Below, in pieces: positions 37,555 to 46,799 of a stretch of DNA of 64,000 nt (its first letter is position 1; each line of letters opens with the position of its first letter). The notes under the pieces were generated by a model, which was not told the origin of the DNA, ran no database searches, and saw only the letters and a list, made by a program, of their open reading frames with translations. Both the position numbers and the translations under genes were made by a program. The DNA comes from Alkalihalobacterium chitinilyticum (GTDB lineage: Bacteria; Bacillota; Bacilli; Bacillales; Bacillaceae_F). The DNA is taken from positions 458,288 to 522,287 of the forward strand of contig NZ_JAOTPO010000001.1 of the NCBI RefSeq assembly GCF_029028005.1. Direction: 5' to 3'.

Positions 37555-37926
37555 ATGTCTCGTAAAATGTACAATCCGCTTGTTTTAATCCTTATTGGGT
37601 TAGCTGTGTTCGGCTTCTTTTATCGACTGATTACAGAGCCGCTGCAATTATTGACCCAATTCCTTATTTTTGGGGCGATAGCTGCTATCCTATTTTTCTT
37701 GTACAAACGCTTCCTTGCGAAGCAATTTGGAGTGGAAGGGACCTCTCACCGTCCGAAACAGCCGGTCAAAAATAAAATAAAGAAAACGACCAATGTCATC
37801 CCGCATCGTAAGAAGGCAGGACAAAAGAAAGCATCTAATCGTACGCTAAATAAACGAAGTTCAGCACCAACTTTAACAGTGATTGAAGGAAAAAAAGGAA
37901 AGAAAAAAAATCGTGCACTGTTTTAA
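37555..37926 (+). CDS. yqhP: SA1362/YqhP family protein
   Basis: A 123-aa protein with two hydrophobic segments (NPLVLILIGLAVFGFFY and LTQFLIFGAIAAILFFLY) followed by a very basic tail rich in Lys and Arg. It fits the SA1362/YqhP family by position and shape; function unknown. GGAGGTGA lies 5 nt before the ATG; the open frame begins earlier at a TTG without a ribosome site. Confidence 0.78.
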   Translation: MSRKMYNPLVLILIGLAVFGFFYRLITEPLQLLTQFLIFGAIAAILFFLYKRFLAKQFGVEGTSHRPKQPVKNKIKKTTNVIPHRKKAGQKKASNRTLNKRSSAPTLTVIEGKKGKKKNRALF

Positions 37927-37945
37927 GTTGCGCGATTTTTTCTTT
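37908..37945 (+). terminator. Intrinsic terminator of yqhP
   Basis: Stem AAATCGTGCA/TGCGCGATTT (one G-U pair) with a following T run; it begins inside the last codons. Confidence 0.75.
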
Positions 37946-38024
37946 ATCCATGAAATAGGAAATATTTTCACATATAATAAGAGAGAGTCTTATATTTCTA
38001 TTCGTTTATGAAAGGAGGTCAAAC

Positions 38025-38861
38025 ATGATTGAGTCTAACTTCCTCAACTGGTTACTATCGATAGAACATCCGATCCTTGATTTTTTCATGTCACTTTTCC
38101 AACTGATTTGCTATGAATATATTTATTTCATATTCATTCCAATTATTTATTGGGCTATACACAAACAGACCGGATTTCAGCTTTTATCTTTATTTCTATT
38201 TTCCATGTATGTTAACAGCTTTATTAAAGATGTTTTTATGATTGAGCGACCAGAAGTTACACCACTTGATAACGGATATTCATTCCCGAGCGCTCATACA
38301 CAAGCGGCGACTACGTTTTGGGGTTATCTCATTCCTGCCGTAACTAAACAATGGTTTACTATTTTTGCTTGCTTAATGATTGCATTAGTTGCGTTTTCTC
38401 AGTTATATTCCGGAGCCCATTGGCCATTTGATGTCTTAGGGGCCATTATTATTGGAGCGTTTCTAGTTTATGCCAGCTATCGTTCATTAGACTGGACGGG
38501 TGGGATGCCTGAGCGAATTAAACTTTCACTTTGGGTCATTATTCCTGTTGCACTTTTTGTTCTCTCCCCGGATCAAGCTTTATTTAGTGGTGTATTACTT
38601 GGTGCTGGTATCGGCTATCATCTAGAACAAACTAAGAACCGGATGGATATTAAAGTTACTTTTATCAGGAGAGTTATCGCTATAATTATAGGTTTAATGG
38701 GGATTATTTCCCTTCAGACGATCGGACTGTATTTACCAGATCAAGTGGTTATTGAATTCATTTATGCAATTGGTATCGGATTATGGATTACTTATATTGC
38801 ACCGATTTTATTTGTCAGTTTAAAAATTTATGGACAGCAAGGAAATAAAATCGGGGTGTAA
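38025..38861 (+). CDS. PAP2-family membrane phosphatase
   Basis: A 278-aa polytopic membrane protein with the three phosphatase motifs: KDVFMIERP (about 70), YSFPSAHTQAA (about 86-96) and LYSGAHWPFDVLGA (about 126-140). Such enzymes remove phosphate from phosphatidic acid, undecaprenyl diphosphate or related lipids; the substrate cannot be told here. AAAGGAGGTC precedes the ATG. It is convergent with the patatin gene, also a lipid enzyme. Confidence 0.9.
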   Translation: MIESNFLNWLLSIEHPILDFFMSLFQLICYEYIYFIFIPIIYWAIHKQTGFQLLSLFLFSMYVNSFIKDVFMIERPEVTPLDNGYSFPSAHTQAATTFWGYLIPAVTKQWFTIFACLMIALVAFSQLYSGAHWPFDVLGAIIIGAFLVYASYRSLDWTGGMPERIKLSLWVIIPVALFVLSPDQALFSGVLLGAGIGYHLEQTKNRMDIKVTFIRRVIAIIIGLMGIISLQTIGLYLPDQVVIEFIYAIGIGLWITYIAPILFVSLKIYGQQGNKIGV

Positions 38862-38886
38862 CTGTTGTTAGTACACCCACTTTTTT
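38854..38886 (+). terminator. Terminator between convergent PAP2 and patatin genes
   Basis: GGGTGTA/TACACCC stem followed by ACTTTTTT on the plus strand; it overlaps the stop of the PAP2 gene and the last codons of the patatin gene. Confidence 0.75.
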
Positions 38887-39758
38887 AAAAACTTGTGTGT
38901 ACGCTCTCTTCCTAATAGAATGAGAGCTTCTTTTTTTTCCTCAGATAAATCGAAATCCGTGGCTTTTACATCTGTTACAGGAATAAATACAATATTTTTG
39001 GCGTGTTCCTTCACGATGTAACGGACATCGTGAGCTTTACGCATTGTTTCAAACAACGACTGGAACATATCAATCCCATTCTTAATTTCATGCGGTGGAA
39101 TTTCATCTAAGTCTGGTGTCAACCTAAACCCTAATACAGGTCTTACAATCTTTTGATTTATGTCTTTCATAAATATCCATAAAGGAAAATTACTCAGAAC
39201 CCCGCCGTCAACTATATATGATTTTTTACCAGATGGATTGTATACTTTAACTGGTTCAAAGAAGTAGGGAATACTGCTACTCATTCTTACTGCTCTTGCA
39301 ATAGAGAATTTTTCTGGAATAATACCATAGGCCGGTAAATCATCAGGAAGGACAACAATTTGCCCTCTGCTTAAGTCAGAAGCAATAATTTTAAGTGTTC
39401 CTTCTGGTACATCAGCAAATGTTTTTATTCCTTTCTTGGCCAACTTCTCATCAATCCACTGTTCTAATGCATCTCCCTTATACATCCCTAAGTTAAAATA
39501 CAATTGCGCCCATTTCATCCATTTAAAAGGAAGTATTGTTTTTCTACCGTCCATAAACTCAGCCACATTAAGTTCATTCAACATGTCATTCAGTTCATGA
39601 CTCGTATATCCAGCTTTCAATAGTGCTGAAAATAATGCGCCCGCACTAGTACCTGCTAATCTCTCGAAAGTATACCCCTTTTCCTCGAGAACTTGCGTTG
39701 CCCCAATAAACGCAAATGCACGAACGCCACCTCCAGCAAAAACACCATCTATTTTCAT
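38868..39758 (-). CDS. yqhO: Patatin-like phospholipase YqhO
   Basis: A 296-aa patatin-type lipid acyl hydrolase. The oxyanion motif is DGVFAGGGVRAFAFIGA, the nucleophile GTSAG (about residue 40) and the catalytic Asp lies in VDGGVLSNFPLW (DGG, about 190). No signal peptide, so it should be cytosolic or membrane-peripheral. The frame is open 18 codons further upstream, but GGAGGAG stands before the ATG at 39758. Confidence 0.9.
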   Translation of the reverse strand: MKIDGVFAGGGVRAFAFIGATQVLEEKGYTFERLAGTSAGALFSALLKAGYTSHELNDMLNELNVAEFMDGRKTILPFKWMKWAQLYFNLGMYKGDALEQWIDEKLAKKGIKTFADVPEGTLKIIASDLSRGQIVVLPDDLPAYGIIPEKFSIARAVRMSSSIPYFFEPVKVYNPSGKKSYIVDGGVLSNFPLWIFMKDINQKIVRPVLGFRLTPDLDEIPPHEIKNGIDMFQSLFETMRKAHDVRYIVKEHAKNIVFIPVTDVKATDFDLSEEKKEALILLGRERTHKFLKKWVY

Positions 39759-39935
39759 AACCTTCTCCTCCTCACAATATAAAATATGTGTCATTCGTCT
39801 AAGGAGGTACAATAGTTGAGGTTTTTTTTACGGAAATCCAATAAGTATAGGTGGACAACGTGAAATGCGTGGGTGACCTTTAGGAAAGAGCACAACCAGC
39901 AACATCATTATTACACAACAGCAATAACTAGGATA

Positions 39936-39990
39936 AAAACACAAAAGGCTGACTCCATCTGGACACTAAATGTGCCCTTTTGAGTCAGCC
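39936..39990 (-). terminator. Intrinsic terminator of mntR
   Basis: Arms GGCTGACTC/GAGTCAGCC around a 26-nt loop, then TTTTGTGTTTTT on the minus strand. The hairpin spans the last mntR codons and stop. Confidence 0.75.
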
Positions 39991-40409
39991 TCTTCTTCAT
40001 TTCGTTTTTGAACATCACGCAATTCATTAATGCGTTTCTCATCTTCCTGAAAATATTGAACGAGATCACCAATACGGTCTATTGCGTCCCAACTTAAATG
40101 ATGTTCAATTCCCTCAACATCTACATAAATGTTTTCGTTTGTTACACCAATTATTTTCATAAAGTCTTCTAATAAGTCATGGCGGTATACTAAACGCTTA
40201 CCTATTTTTTTTCCTTTTGGAGTTAAAACCAATCCACGGTATTTCTCATATATTAAGTATTCGCTTTTGTCTAATTTTTGAACCATTTTTGTAACGGAAG
40301 ACGGATGAACTTCCAATGCCTCTGCAATATCAGAAACCCTCGCATACCCTTTATCTTCTATAAGCATATAAATCCGTTCTAAATAATCTTCCATACTAGG
40401 TGTTGGCAT
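39966..40409 (-). CDS. mntR: Manganese-responsive regulator MntR
   Basis: MntR (147 aa) is a DtxR-family repressor of manganese uptake genes. The winged helix shows [21 protein letters not shown]; metal ligands are expected at Asp8 (SMEDY), His77-type and Glu/His of [11 protein letters not shown], all present. The start [10 protein letters not shown] aligns with B. subtilis and follows GGAGGAG. Confidence 0.96.
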   Translation of the reverse strand: MPTPSMEDYLERIYMLIEDKGYARVSDIAEALEVHPSSVTKMVQKLDKSEYLIYEKYRGLVLTPKGKKIGKRLVYRHDLLEDFMKIIGVTNENIYVDVEGIEHHLSWDAIDRIGDLVQYFQEDEKRINELRDVQKRNEEEADSKGHI

Positions 40410-40554
40410 CGGTACTCCTCCACTCCATTCGTCTCGTCTCTTGTCCAATTAAGTCTAAACTATATTTTACTATAACTGAGGTTAGACAACAATGTTTTTC
40501 GACTCCAATTATTTACCAAGAGGTTAAACACATAAAAAAACAACCCCAAAATGA

Positions 40555-40633
40555 AAGAGTCTGGCATCATTCTCGCGTTTTATAGTGGACATACATAGAA
40601 GGCACGCACTATGAGCGAAAGAGCCAGACTCTT
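40555..40633 (-). terminator. Long hairpin downstream of nrdJ
   Basis: Perfect 11-bp arms AAGAGTCTGGC (40555-40565) and GCCAGACTCTT (40623-40633) enclose a 57-nt loop that has its own inner pairing (ATAGTG/CACTAT). On the minus strand it is followed by T-rich sequence (CTTTCATTTT and later TTTTTTT). It may end nrdJ transcription or be the remnant of a small mobile element. Confidence 0.5.
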
Positions 40634-40668
40634 GTTATTCATCTTTGTTTATTTTTATCGTTTATTTC

Positions 40669-41787
40669 TTATAGGCCACACTTTAATTGAGCGCCACAAC
40701 TTGTGCATGTGTTGCACCCGCCAAGGTCTTCCACTGTCCCTTCACGACAAACAGGGCAAGTATCTCCAACTTCAGAACCAAATGTTACTTTAGTTGAACG
40801 AAGATCTGCAATTGTATCTACTAATACAACTGGTTGCCTTTTCGTCGAACTTTCTGGTGCTTCGTTATCAAATGTATTTTCTTCAGCACTTAACGTTAAC
40901 ACTTGAGCGTCACGACTTCCATCAACATAAACCGTGCCACCCTTAGCTCCGCCTTTGTATAGACGTTCGTACACTTTTTGTACTTGTTCCACTGTGTAGC
41001 CTTTTGGAGCATTTACGGTTTTTGATAAAGAGCTGTCAACCCAACGTTGGATAACACATTGTACATCCGCATGAGCTTCTGGAGCTAACTCCATCGAAGA
41101 AACAAACCATTCAGGTAAGTTGTCCTTACTAGTTTCAGGATTATCATTCAAGTATTCTTGAACAATCTCAGCATTTACTTCGATAAATTTCCCTAAGCGG
41201 CCACTACGGTAGTACGAGAATGAGAAGTATGGTTCAAGACCTGTTGATACACCGACCATCGTCCCCGTAGAACCCGTAGGAGCTACGGTTAATAAATGAG
41301 AGTTACGGATCCCATGTTCAAGGATTCCTTGACGAATATCCTCAGGCATTTTCTTCATGTACCCTGTATTAATGAATGCTTCTCTAAGTGCAACCGTGTC
41401 TTCGTACGTTTCCCCTACTAAGAAAGGAAAACTTCCTTTCTCTTTCGCAAGGTCAATACTTGTACGATAAGCTGTAGTTGCAATCGTCTCAAAAATACGG
41501 TCTACCAGTTGATCTCCTTCTTCAGAACCGTAAACTGTTTCACAATAGATGAGTAGGTCATGTAATCCCATTACTCCAAGACCAACACGTCGTTCACCTT
41601 TGGCTTGTTTTGTATTTTGCTCTAAGAAGTATGGCGTAGCGTCAATTACGTTATCTTGCATACGCACACCAACATCAACGGTTTGCTTTAACTTTTCAAA
41701 GTCTACAACTTTATTTTCTTTATCAGCCATTTCAGCTAAGTTAATCGCTGCAAGGTTACAAACTGAATATGGCGCAAGTGGTTGTTC
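40669..41787 (-). CDS. nrdJ: B12-dependent ribonucleotide reductase, 3' exon
   Basis: The C-terminal 372 residues of the class II (adenosylcobalamin) ribonucleotide reductase. The exon opens with EQPLAPYSVCNLAAINL, which continues the NPCG at the end of exon 1; then come the radical-site region TVAPTGSTGTMVGVSTGLEPYF and the C-terminal cysteine motif CPVCREGTVEDLGGCNTCTSCGAQLKCG, which recycles the active-site disulfide. A TTG at 41790 opens the frame but is intron sequence. Joined to exon 1 the protein is about 852 aa, a normal length. Confidence 0.93.
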   Translation of the reverse strand, partial: EQPLAPYSVCNLAAINLAEMADKENKVVDFEKLKQTVDVGVRMQDNVIDATPYFLEQNTKQAKGERRVGLGVMGLHDLLIYCETVYGSEEGDQLVDRIFETIATTAYRTSIDLAKEKGSFPFLVGETYEDTVALREAFINTGYMKKMPEDIRQGILEHGIRNSHLLTVAPTGSTGTMVGVSTGLEPYFSFSYYRSGRLGKFIEVNAEIVQEYLNDNPETSKDNLPEWFVSSMELAPEAHADVQCVIQRWVDSSLSKTVNAPKGYTVEQVQKVYERLYKGGAKGGTVYVDGSRDAQVLTLSAEENTFDNEAPESSTKRQPVVLVDTIADLRSTKVTFGSEVGDTCPVCREGTVEDLGGCNTCTSCGAQLKCGL

Positions 41788-42992
41788 CAATAATGTTATC
41801 CTATCGGCTTTTTATCCGATAGTTCTTACAGTTGAATTCCTGCAAGTTCAGCATACCTTTTCATTATACACTTTTTGATATATCTTTCATAAATTTTATA
41901 AGCTCTTTTCTACCTTTAGCTTCCCCGAATACAGATTTACTCACTACTCGTATATCTCTTACTTCAAACTTTTTCTCTATTTCATCTAATAATGGTTTAA
42001 TCGTTGTTTTGATTTTATTCAATGGTGTTGCTTGAACAATATCTTTATTTTCGATTGACCATTTAATTATATACTCTCTGATATCATAATGGATTGAGCT
42101 TCTTTTATTTAAGTATGCTTCTGTAGCTAGCTTTATGGCTATTTGACCTGAGCAGTGATTACTACAATACTTTTTATCCGATGTTATGAGTGTTTCAAAA
42201 TTCGTACCGCAACTTAAACACTCTCTAGTTTCTCTTGGTGTTTTAATTTTTCCCTTTTGAGCCAATCCACTATTTCTTAATCCTGTTAACATCCTTTCCT
42301 TTGCCTCACTGTTAGATGCCCATAGTTTTTTTGTATGATTACCAATTTTTATTTTGGCTTCAACACTATGCTTCATGTTGTAATGACCATTTAAATTACC
42401 AGCGAGTGATTTATTAACAGTAGTTTTATCAGATTCAATCCATTCATTAATTGTCGAAGTTAGAGAAAAAGGTAAGTCTTTATAAATATTGAGCAGTTCG
42501 TCATATGAGATCAATTCACATTTAATATTATAGAGGTTTTTAATCGCATTTAATGCTCTTTGTGCCTCTTCTTTTGCTTTATTATTTCTAGATTTGATCT
42601 CAACAATTTTAATTACTTTCCCATATTCATCATAAAAGAAGAAGTCTGGCTTATAAATTTTATATCCTATATCAAAATCTTTATCCTCATATCCCCACGG
42701 TATAGAATGGTGCTCAAGGAACTTAGCATATGCATATTCATATGAGCTACGGAGGTAACGGCCTTTATAAAAACCTGCATAACCTCTATTCATCATATCA
42801 CCACTTTACCATAGTAAATGAGCTGTACAATGCTGCGGCCTCTTGGATGGGTTATATTCTCTATTTCTAGAGGTTCACCATCTATGCGTTGCCCCTGACT
42901 AAAGTTTTACGTTTAGCCTTCGGTTCGGATTAGCATCTCAGCCTTCCCGCTTTATTCCGCAGTTTTTTACGTGAGGCAAACTAAGCTACTCT
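41788..42992 (-). mobile_element. Group I intron in nrdJ
   Basis: A 1205-nt insertion splits the codons for NPCG and EQPL. Exon 1 ends in U and the intron ends in G, as required for group I. The 5' exon CGUGUGGU pairs with the guide GCCUCACG at 42970-42977, giving a U-G pair at the splice site (P1); GUUU just before the guide pairs with GAAC at the start of exon 2 (P10). A perfect hairpin CTATCGG/CCGATAG near the 3' end fits P9, and a GAAA-capped stem CTCTA/TAGAG is seen in the 5' part. In-frame stop codons rule out an intein. A homing endonuclease is encoded inside. Confidence 0.9.
41864..42796 (-). CDS. Intron-encoded PD-(D/E)XK homing endonuclease
   Basis: A 310-aa protein inside the nrdJ intron. 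The N-terminal part has the nuclease motif KPDFFFYDEYGKVIKIVEIK (PD about residues 50-51 and EIK about 67-69). The middle holds NUMOD-like HSVEAKIKIGNHTKKLW, and the C-terminal part a zinc-finger pattern CLSCGTNFETLITSDKKYC plus SNHC (C-x2-C and C-x3-C). Such enzymes cut the intron-less allele to spread the intron. The frame is intact, and a GGTGAT site precedes the tandem ATG codons. Base composition is more AT-rich than nrdJ, in keeping with recent arrival. Confidence 0.85.
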   Translation of the reverse strand: MMNRGYAGFYKGRYLRSSYEYAYAKFLEHHSIPWGYEDKDFDIGYKIYKPDFFFYDEYGKVIKIVEIKSRNNKAKEEAQRALNAIKNLYNIKCELISYDELLNIYKDLPFSLTSTINEWIESDKTTVNKSLAGNLNGHYNMKHSVEAKIKIGNHTKKLWASNSEAKERMLTGLRNSGLAQKGKIKTPRETRECLSCGTNFETLITSDKKYCSNHCSGQIAIKLATEAYLNKRSSIHYDIREYIIKWSIENKDIVQATPLNKIKTTIKPLLDEIEKKFEVRDIRVVSKSVFGEAKGRKELIKFMKDISKSV

Positions 42993-44432
42993 ACCACACG
43001 GATTCGTTGCAACTACCTTTTGACCATATGCTTTAGCATTCGTCATGTCGTTTGCATTATCAATAAAGAAAATTCCAGGCTCAGCAGAATACGTCGCGCA
43101 AATATTGATTAAGTTCCATAATTCACTCGCCTTAATCGTGCGGTACGTTCTGACTTTAAAGCCACGTTTTTCCCACTCGCGTACATCACCATAATCATGC
43201 CATTCTCTATTATAAATTTCCATTTCTTCTTCCGTATAATTCTCAACATCCGGGAAGCGTAATGGGTAATTTGCGTCTTTTTCAACGGCTTCCATAAATT
43301 CTTTCGTTAAACAGACTGAGATATTCGCACCTGTTAAGAACTCAGAATTATTAACCGTATACGTTCCTCCAACTGCTAGCTTTTCTTCAGCTTCTTTAAT
43401 GATTTTATCGTTAAATCCGCCTTGACCTTCGACATTTTTAAAGTTAACAATTCCTTGATACATTGCTTGTTCCACGTTTGAAAGCGGGTTGAACTTCAAT
43501 TTATCTTTTACTAGCTTTTTTATTTGATCATCTTTAGTCGTCTCTAATAAGAAACGTAGTATACGAGGGTTTTGCATTTTAGAAATAATGAATTCTAGAA
43601 TGTCCGGGTGCCAATCTGATAGCATTATCATTTGAGCACCACGTCTTGAACCGCCTTGCTCAACTAAATGTGTTAACTTTGCAATATCATCTAGCCAAGA
43701 TACTGATCCAGAAGATTTCCCATTTACTCCTCTTGCTAGCGTGTTTCGAGGACGTAATGTTGAGCCGTTTGTTCCAACCCCGCCGCCACGGCTCATAATC
43801 TCCATTACTTGTTTGCGGTGTTCAGAAATACCTTCTCTTGAGTCTTTTACATACGGCATCACGTAGCAGTTAAAATAGGTAACGTCCGTTCCTGCACCTG
43901 CACCATATAAAACTCGTCCAGCTGGTATAAAGTTCATATAAACTAGTTCATGATAGAACTTTTCAAATGTTTCTTGGCGTTTTTTCTCATCTACTTCAAC
44001 AGATGCTAACCCCGTAGCAACACGCTTTGCAATTTGCTCATAATAAATTTCTAATGGCTTTTCAATTGTATCTAGTGAGCGTTCGACGATGCCTGTTTGC
44101 ATTTCGTTCGGTTCATCTAAAACACCATGAAATTCTTCATCAACGAGTACTTTCGCTTTATTAGCTTCTCTATCAATTTCAAGAATAAAACCAAAGCCTC
44201 TCGCTGGGAATTTAGGATCATCTTTCACAGTAAGAACGACGAAATCCCCTTCTTTTAGTGTTTTCTTTTCTGTGTCTTTAAATGTGTAACGATCGAGCAT
44301 TACAAGGCGGGAAACACCTTTTTTCGTAATGTTCATGTCTCCTGTTATTGGGTGAACTTGAGGAAACACCTTAATATCATCATTGAGTCTTTCTTTGTTG
44401 ATCGTCATCACTTTTGACATCATCATCGTCAT
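42993..44432 (-). CDS. nrdJ: B12-dependent ribonucleotide reductase, 5' exon
   Basis: The N-terminal 480 residues of NrdJ, which reduces ribonucleoside di- or triphosphates with adenosylcobalamin. Features: FNCYVMPYVKDSREG with the first active-site Cys, GGGVGTNGSTLRPRNTLARG, SGSVSWLDDIAKLTHLVEQG and the end ATNPCG, in which the Cys forms the thiyl radical. Unspliced translation would stop four codons later at TAG (42981-42983). GAGAGGAG lies 9 nt before the ATG. Two NrdR boxes stand 150-190 nt upstream. Confidence 0.94.
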
Positions 44433-44577
44433 ACAAATAAGCTCCTCTCTTTTGTATCTTATCTATTTTTCTTCTGCTGAACATGTTGTATGTAGCAAAG
44501 AGGTTTAATTTTTGAAAGTTACCAACAATTTCTTGATTACGGGTAACTTGGACAAGCGTAACATAAAATAAATCCCA

Positions 44578-44593
44578 AATCAATATATTGTGT
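44578..44593. promoter_or_regulatory. NrdR box 1
   Basis: AATCAATATATTGTGT matches the NrdR consensus ACACWATATATTGTGT at 14 of 16 positions. Confidence 0.7.
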
Positions 44594-44610
44594 ATCAAAG
44601 AATTAAATAT

Positions 44611-44626
44611 ATACTATATATTGTGA
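44611..44626. promoter_or_regulatory. NrdR box 2
   Basis: ATACTATATATTGTGA matches the NrdR consensus at 14 of 16 positions. Its centre is 33 bp from box 1, about three helical turns, the usual arrangement for paired NrdR sites upstream of nrd operons. Confidence 0.7.
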
Positions 44627-44883
44627 AATTGATCGTCCGTACATCTTATTTGTCAATGTTAAAAGAAATGAAAGAAACAGAGATATTTCGAGAATAGAGT
44701 AAATTTACTACTTAAATTCGACGTAATCAAACAATTTTCTTTGTTGCATTTTAGTAATAGTCTAAAAGGTTGGTTTGTCGCGTTTTTAACATTTCCTTAA
44801 CAACTTTTAGGTAATAATACCTAGAGAATCTCTAAAGCGAAAATGATAAATTGAAGTACAAGACATTATAGGAGGTAAAATTA

Positions 44884-45726
44884 ATGGACTACGTTCTTTA
44901 CCAAAATCGTATTATACCAAAAAATGAACTACATATTGATATGGATGATAGAGGATATAATTTTGGGGATGGAATATATGAAGTTGTACGTGTTTATAAC
45001 GGAATTCCATTTGCAATGGATGAACATCTCGATCGCTTACAGCACAGTGCATCAGAACTTGATATGACAGTGCCGTATTCTATGGAAACAATAGAGAAAC
45101 TCGTCTATGACTTAATTCAAAAAAATGAAATTAACAGTGGAATGATTTACTTTCAGCTAACAAGAGGTATTCAACCACGTAATCATTTATACTCACGAGA
45201 TATAGAACCTGTTCTTAGCGGTTTCTCAAAGCCACTTGAAACTAATGTCGAATGGCAGCAGAACGGCCTTGATACGTGGATGACAAAAGATATCCGTTGG
45301 CTTCGCTGTGACATAAAAACCATTAACTTATTAGGGAATATCATGGCGAAAAGAGAAGCAAGTGATAATAATTGTCATGAAGCGCTTCAACATCGTGAAG
45401 GGCTGGTAACTGAAGGTTCATCTTCAAATCTTTTTATTGTTAAAGATGATGTTATTTATACACATCCATCTACCAATTTAATTCTTAATGGCATCACGAG
45501 AAGAATTACCATCCGTTTAGCTTATCAAATAGAAGCAACAATTAAAGAGAAACCATTTACGTTGGAAGAATTAAAACAAGCTGATGAAGTTTTTATTACA
45601 AGTACAACAATGGAAGTTACTCCCGTTCGTTCAATTAAAGGAGATCTAACCGCTTCGTATAGTATTGGACCGTGGACAAGGAAATTACAACATGCTTTTA
45701 CAGACTACAGAAAGAAGCAGCAGTAG
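44884..45726 (+). CDS. dat: D-amino acid aminotransferase
   Basis: A fold-type IV PLP aminotransferase (280 aa) that makes D-glutamate/D-alanine for the cell wall. The PLP-lysine lies in CDIKTINLLGNIMAKREA (Lys about 145), and the active-site Tyr/Glu segment is DDRGYNFGDGIYEV near the N terminus; VTEGSSSNLFIVK binds the cofactor ring. AGGAGGTAAAA precedes the ATG. Single gene, ended by a strong terminator. Confidence 0.93.
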   Translation: MDYVLYQNRIIPKNELHIDMDDRGYNFGDGIYEVVRVYNGIPFAMDEHLDRLQHSASELDMTVPYSMETIEKLVYDLIQKNEINSGMIYFQLTRGIQPRNHLYSRDIEPVLSGFSKPLETNVEWQQNGLDTWMTKDIRWLRCDIKTINLLGNIMAKREASDNNCHEALQHREGLVTEGSSSNLFIVKDDVIYTHPSTNLILNGITRRITIRLAYQIEATIKEKPFTLEELKQADEVFITSTTMEVTPVRSIKGDLTASYSIGPWTRKLQHAFTDYRKKQQ

Positions 45727-45746
45727 ACACTGCTGCTTCATTTTTT
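45714..45746 (+). terminator. Terminator between convergent dat and lipM
   Basis: Stem GAAGCAGCAG/CTGCTGCTTC followed by ATTTTTT on the plus strand; it overlaps the dat stop and reaches the lipM stop. Confidence 0.88.
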
Positions 45747-46574
45747 ATAATTCCAACTATCATTTGCATATCTTTCATTCGCAATATTTTGAACTATTTC
45801 TTTTTCTTCTTCCGTTAGTGTGTAAGGTTCTAATTTAATATCAAGCCCACGTTCAAATCCTAGCTTAAATGCTTCCTTCGCCTCTTCATAACTAACAGGT
45901 CGCTCTCTTAATTCATTAATTGCAACAGCTTTATTTTTAAAATTCTTTTGCAGTCTCTCACGCACCCGATCACTCGGATATTTAAATAGATCAAATAATT
46001 GGTCCTCGTCTAGATCTAAAATGATAGACCCATGTTGCAAAATAACCCCTTTTTGCCTCGTTTGTGCACTTCCCGCAACTTTTCTACCTTCAACGACTAA
46101 TTCATACCAAGAAGGGGCATCGAAACAAACAGCTGATCGTGGATTTTTTAAAGCATCTTTTTCTTGCTGCGATTTGGGGATAGCAAAATATGTGTCTAGT
46201 CCTAGTTCTTTAAATCCTTCTAGCAGCCCCTGTGAAATAACGCGATACGCCTCAGTAACTGTTTTAGGCATTTCCGGATGCGCTTCAGAAACTATCACGC
46301 TATATGTTAATTCTTTATCGTGAAGGACCCCTCTACCTCCTGTCGGCCTGCGAACAAAACCTAAGCCATACTTTTTCACGGCATCCATATTTATTTCTTT
46401 TTCTACTTTTTGAAAATAACCAATGGATAATGTAGGGGGATTCCAGCCATAAAAACGGATCGTCGGTGGAATAACACCCTCACTGTGCCAATTTAATAAA
46501 GCTTCGTCTAACGCCATATTATAAGCTGGTGAACTGAAGCCAGAATCAATAAACCGCCATGTCTCTTTCATCAT
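45738..46574 (-). CDS. lipM: Octanoyltransferase LipM
   Basis: LipM (278 aa) moves octanoate from acyl carrier protein to GcvH in lipoate synthesis. It belongs to the BPL/LplA fold: [18 protein letters not shown], the catalytic Cys in [20 protein letters not shown] (about residue 150) and [17 protein letters not shown]. Two ATG codons stand in a row; the first gives the B. subtilis length. It lies near the glycine cleavage genes, whose GcvH is its substrate. Confidence 0.95.
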   Translation of the reverse strand: MMKETWRFIDSGFSSPAYNMALDEALLNWHSEGVIPPTIRFYGWNPPTLSIGYFQKVEKEINMDAVKKYGLGFVRRPTGGRGVLHDKELTYSVIVSEAHPEMPKTVTEAYRVISQGLLEGFKELGLDTYFAIPKSQQEKDALKNPRSAVCFDAPSWYELVVEGRKVAGSAQTRQKGVILQHGSIILDLDEDQLFDLFKYPSDRVRERLQKNFKNKAVAINELRERPVSYEEAKEAFKLGFERGLDIKLEPYTLTEEEKEIVQNIANERYANDSWNYKK

Positions 46575-46729
46575 ACATTTCCTCTTTTCTACTACTAAAA
46601 TACAAACCTAAGTGTATCAAAAGTCGAATTAAAACAAAAGAAACAAACTTTTGTTTATACATTCTCAATAAACTCCTTAAATAAGCAATTACTTAGTAGA
46701 CAAACCATAAACTACTACCAACAATTACT

Positions 46730-46758
46730 TTGCGAAAAATGCCTTCCATGTTTATAAT
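46730..46758 (+). promoter_or_regulatory. Sigma-A promoter of yqhL
   Basis: TTGCGA, 17-nt spacer, TATAAT, about 40 nt upstream of the yqhL start. Confidence 0.75.
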
Positions 46759-46799
46759 AAATGAGGGAACTATTGATTGTTGTAAATAAAGGAGTGTTT

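Larger units (their letters stand above)
44433..44883. other. 451-nt divergent region between nrdJ and dat
   Basis: AT-rich control region. It carries the two NrdR boxes; I searched for a cobalamin riboswitch (B12 box AGYCAGGAAACCTGCC type) and saw none. Closer to dat there is only a small hairpin AGGTA/TACCT at about 44810. Confidence 0.6.

Noticed and set aside
41788..42992. Intein in NrdJ
   Set aside because: The frame meets a TAG four codons into the insert and exon 2 has no in-frame link to it; no intein splicing motifs are seen.
40669..44432. nrdJ as a pseudogene with two fragments
   Set aside because: The two frames join exactly at a conserved motif with group I splice signals, and the nuclease frame is intact.
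44433..44883. Cobalamin riboswitch upstream of B12-dependent nrdJ
   Set aside because: No B12 box or matching core could be found; NrdR boxes explain control.
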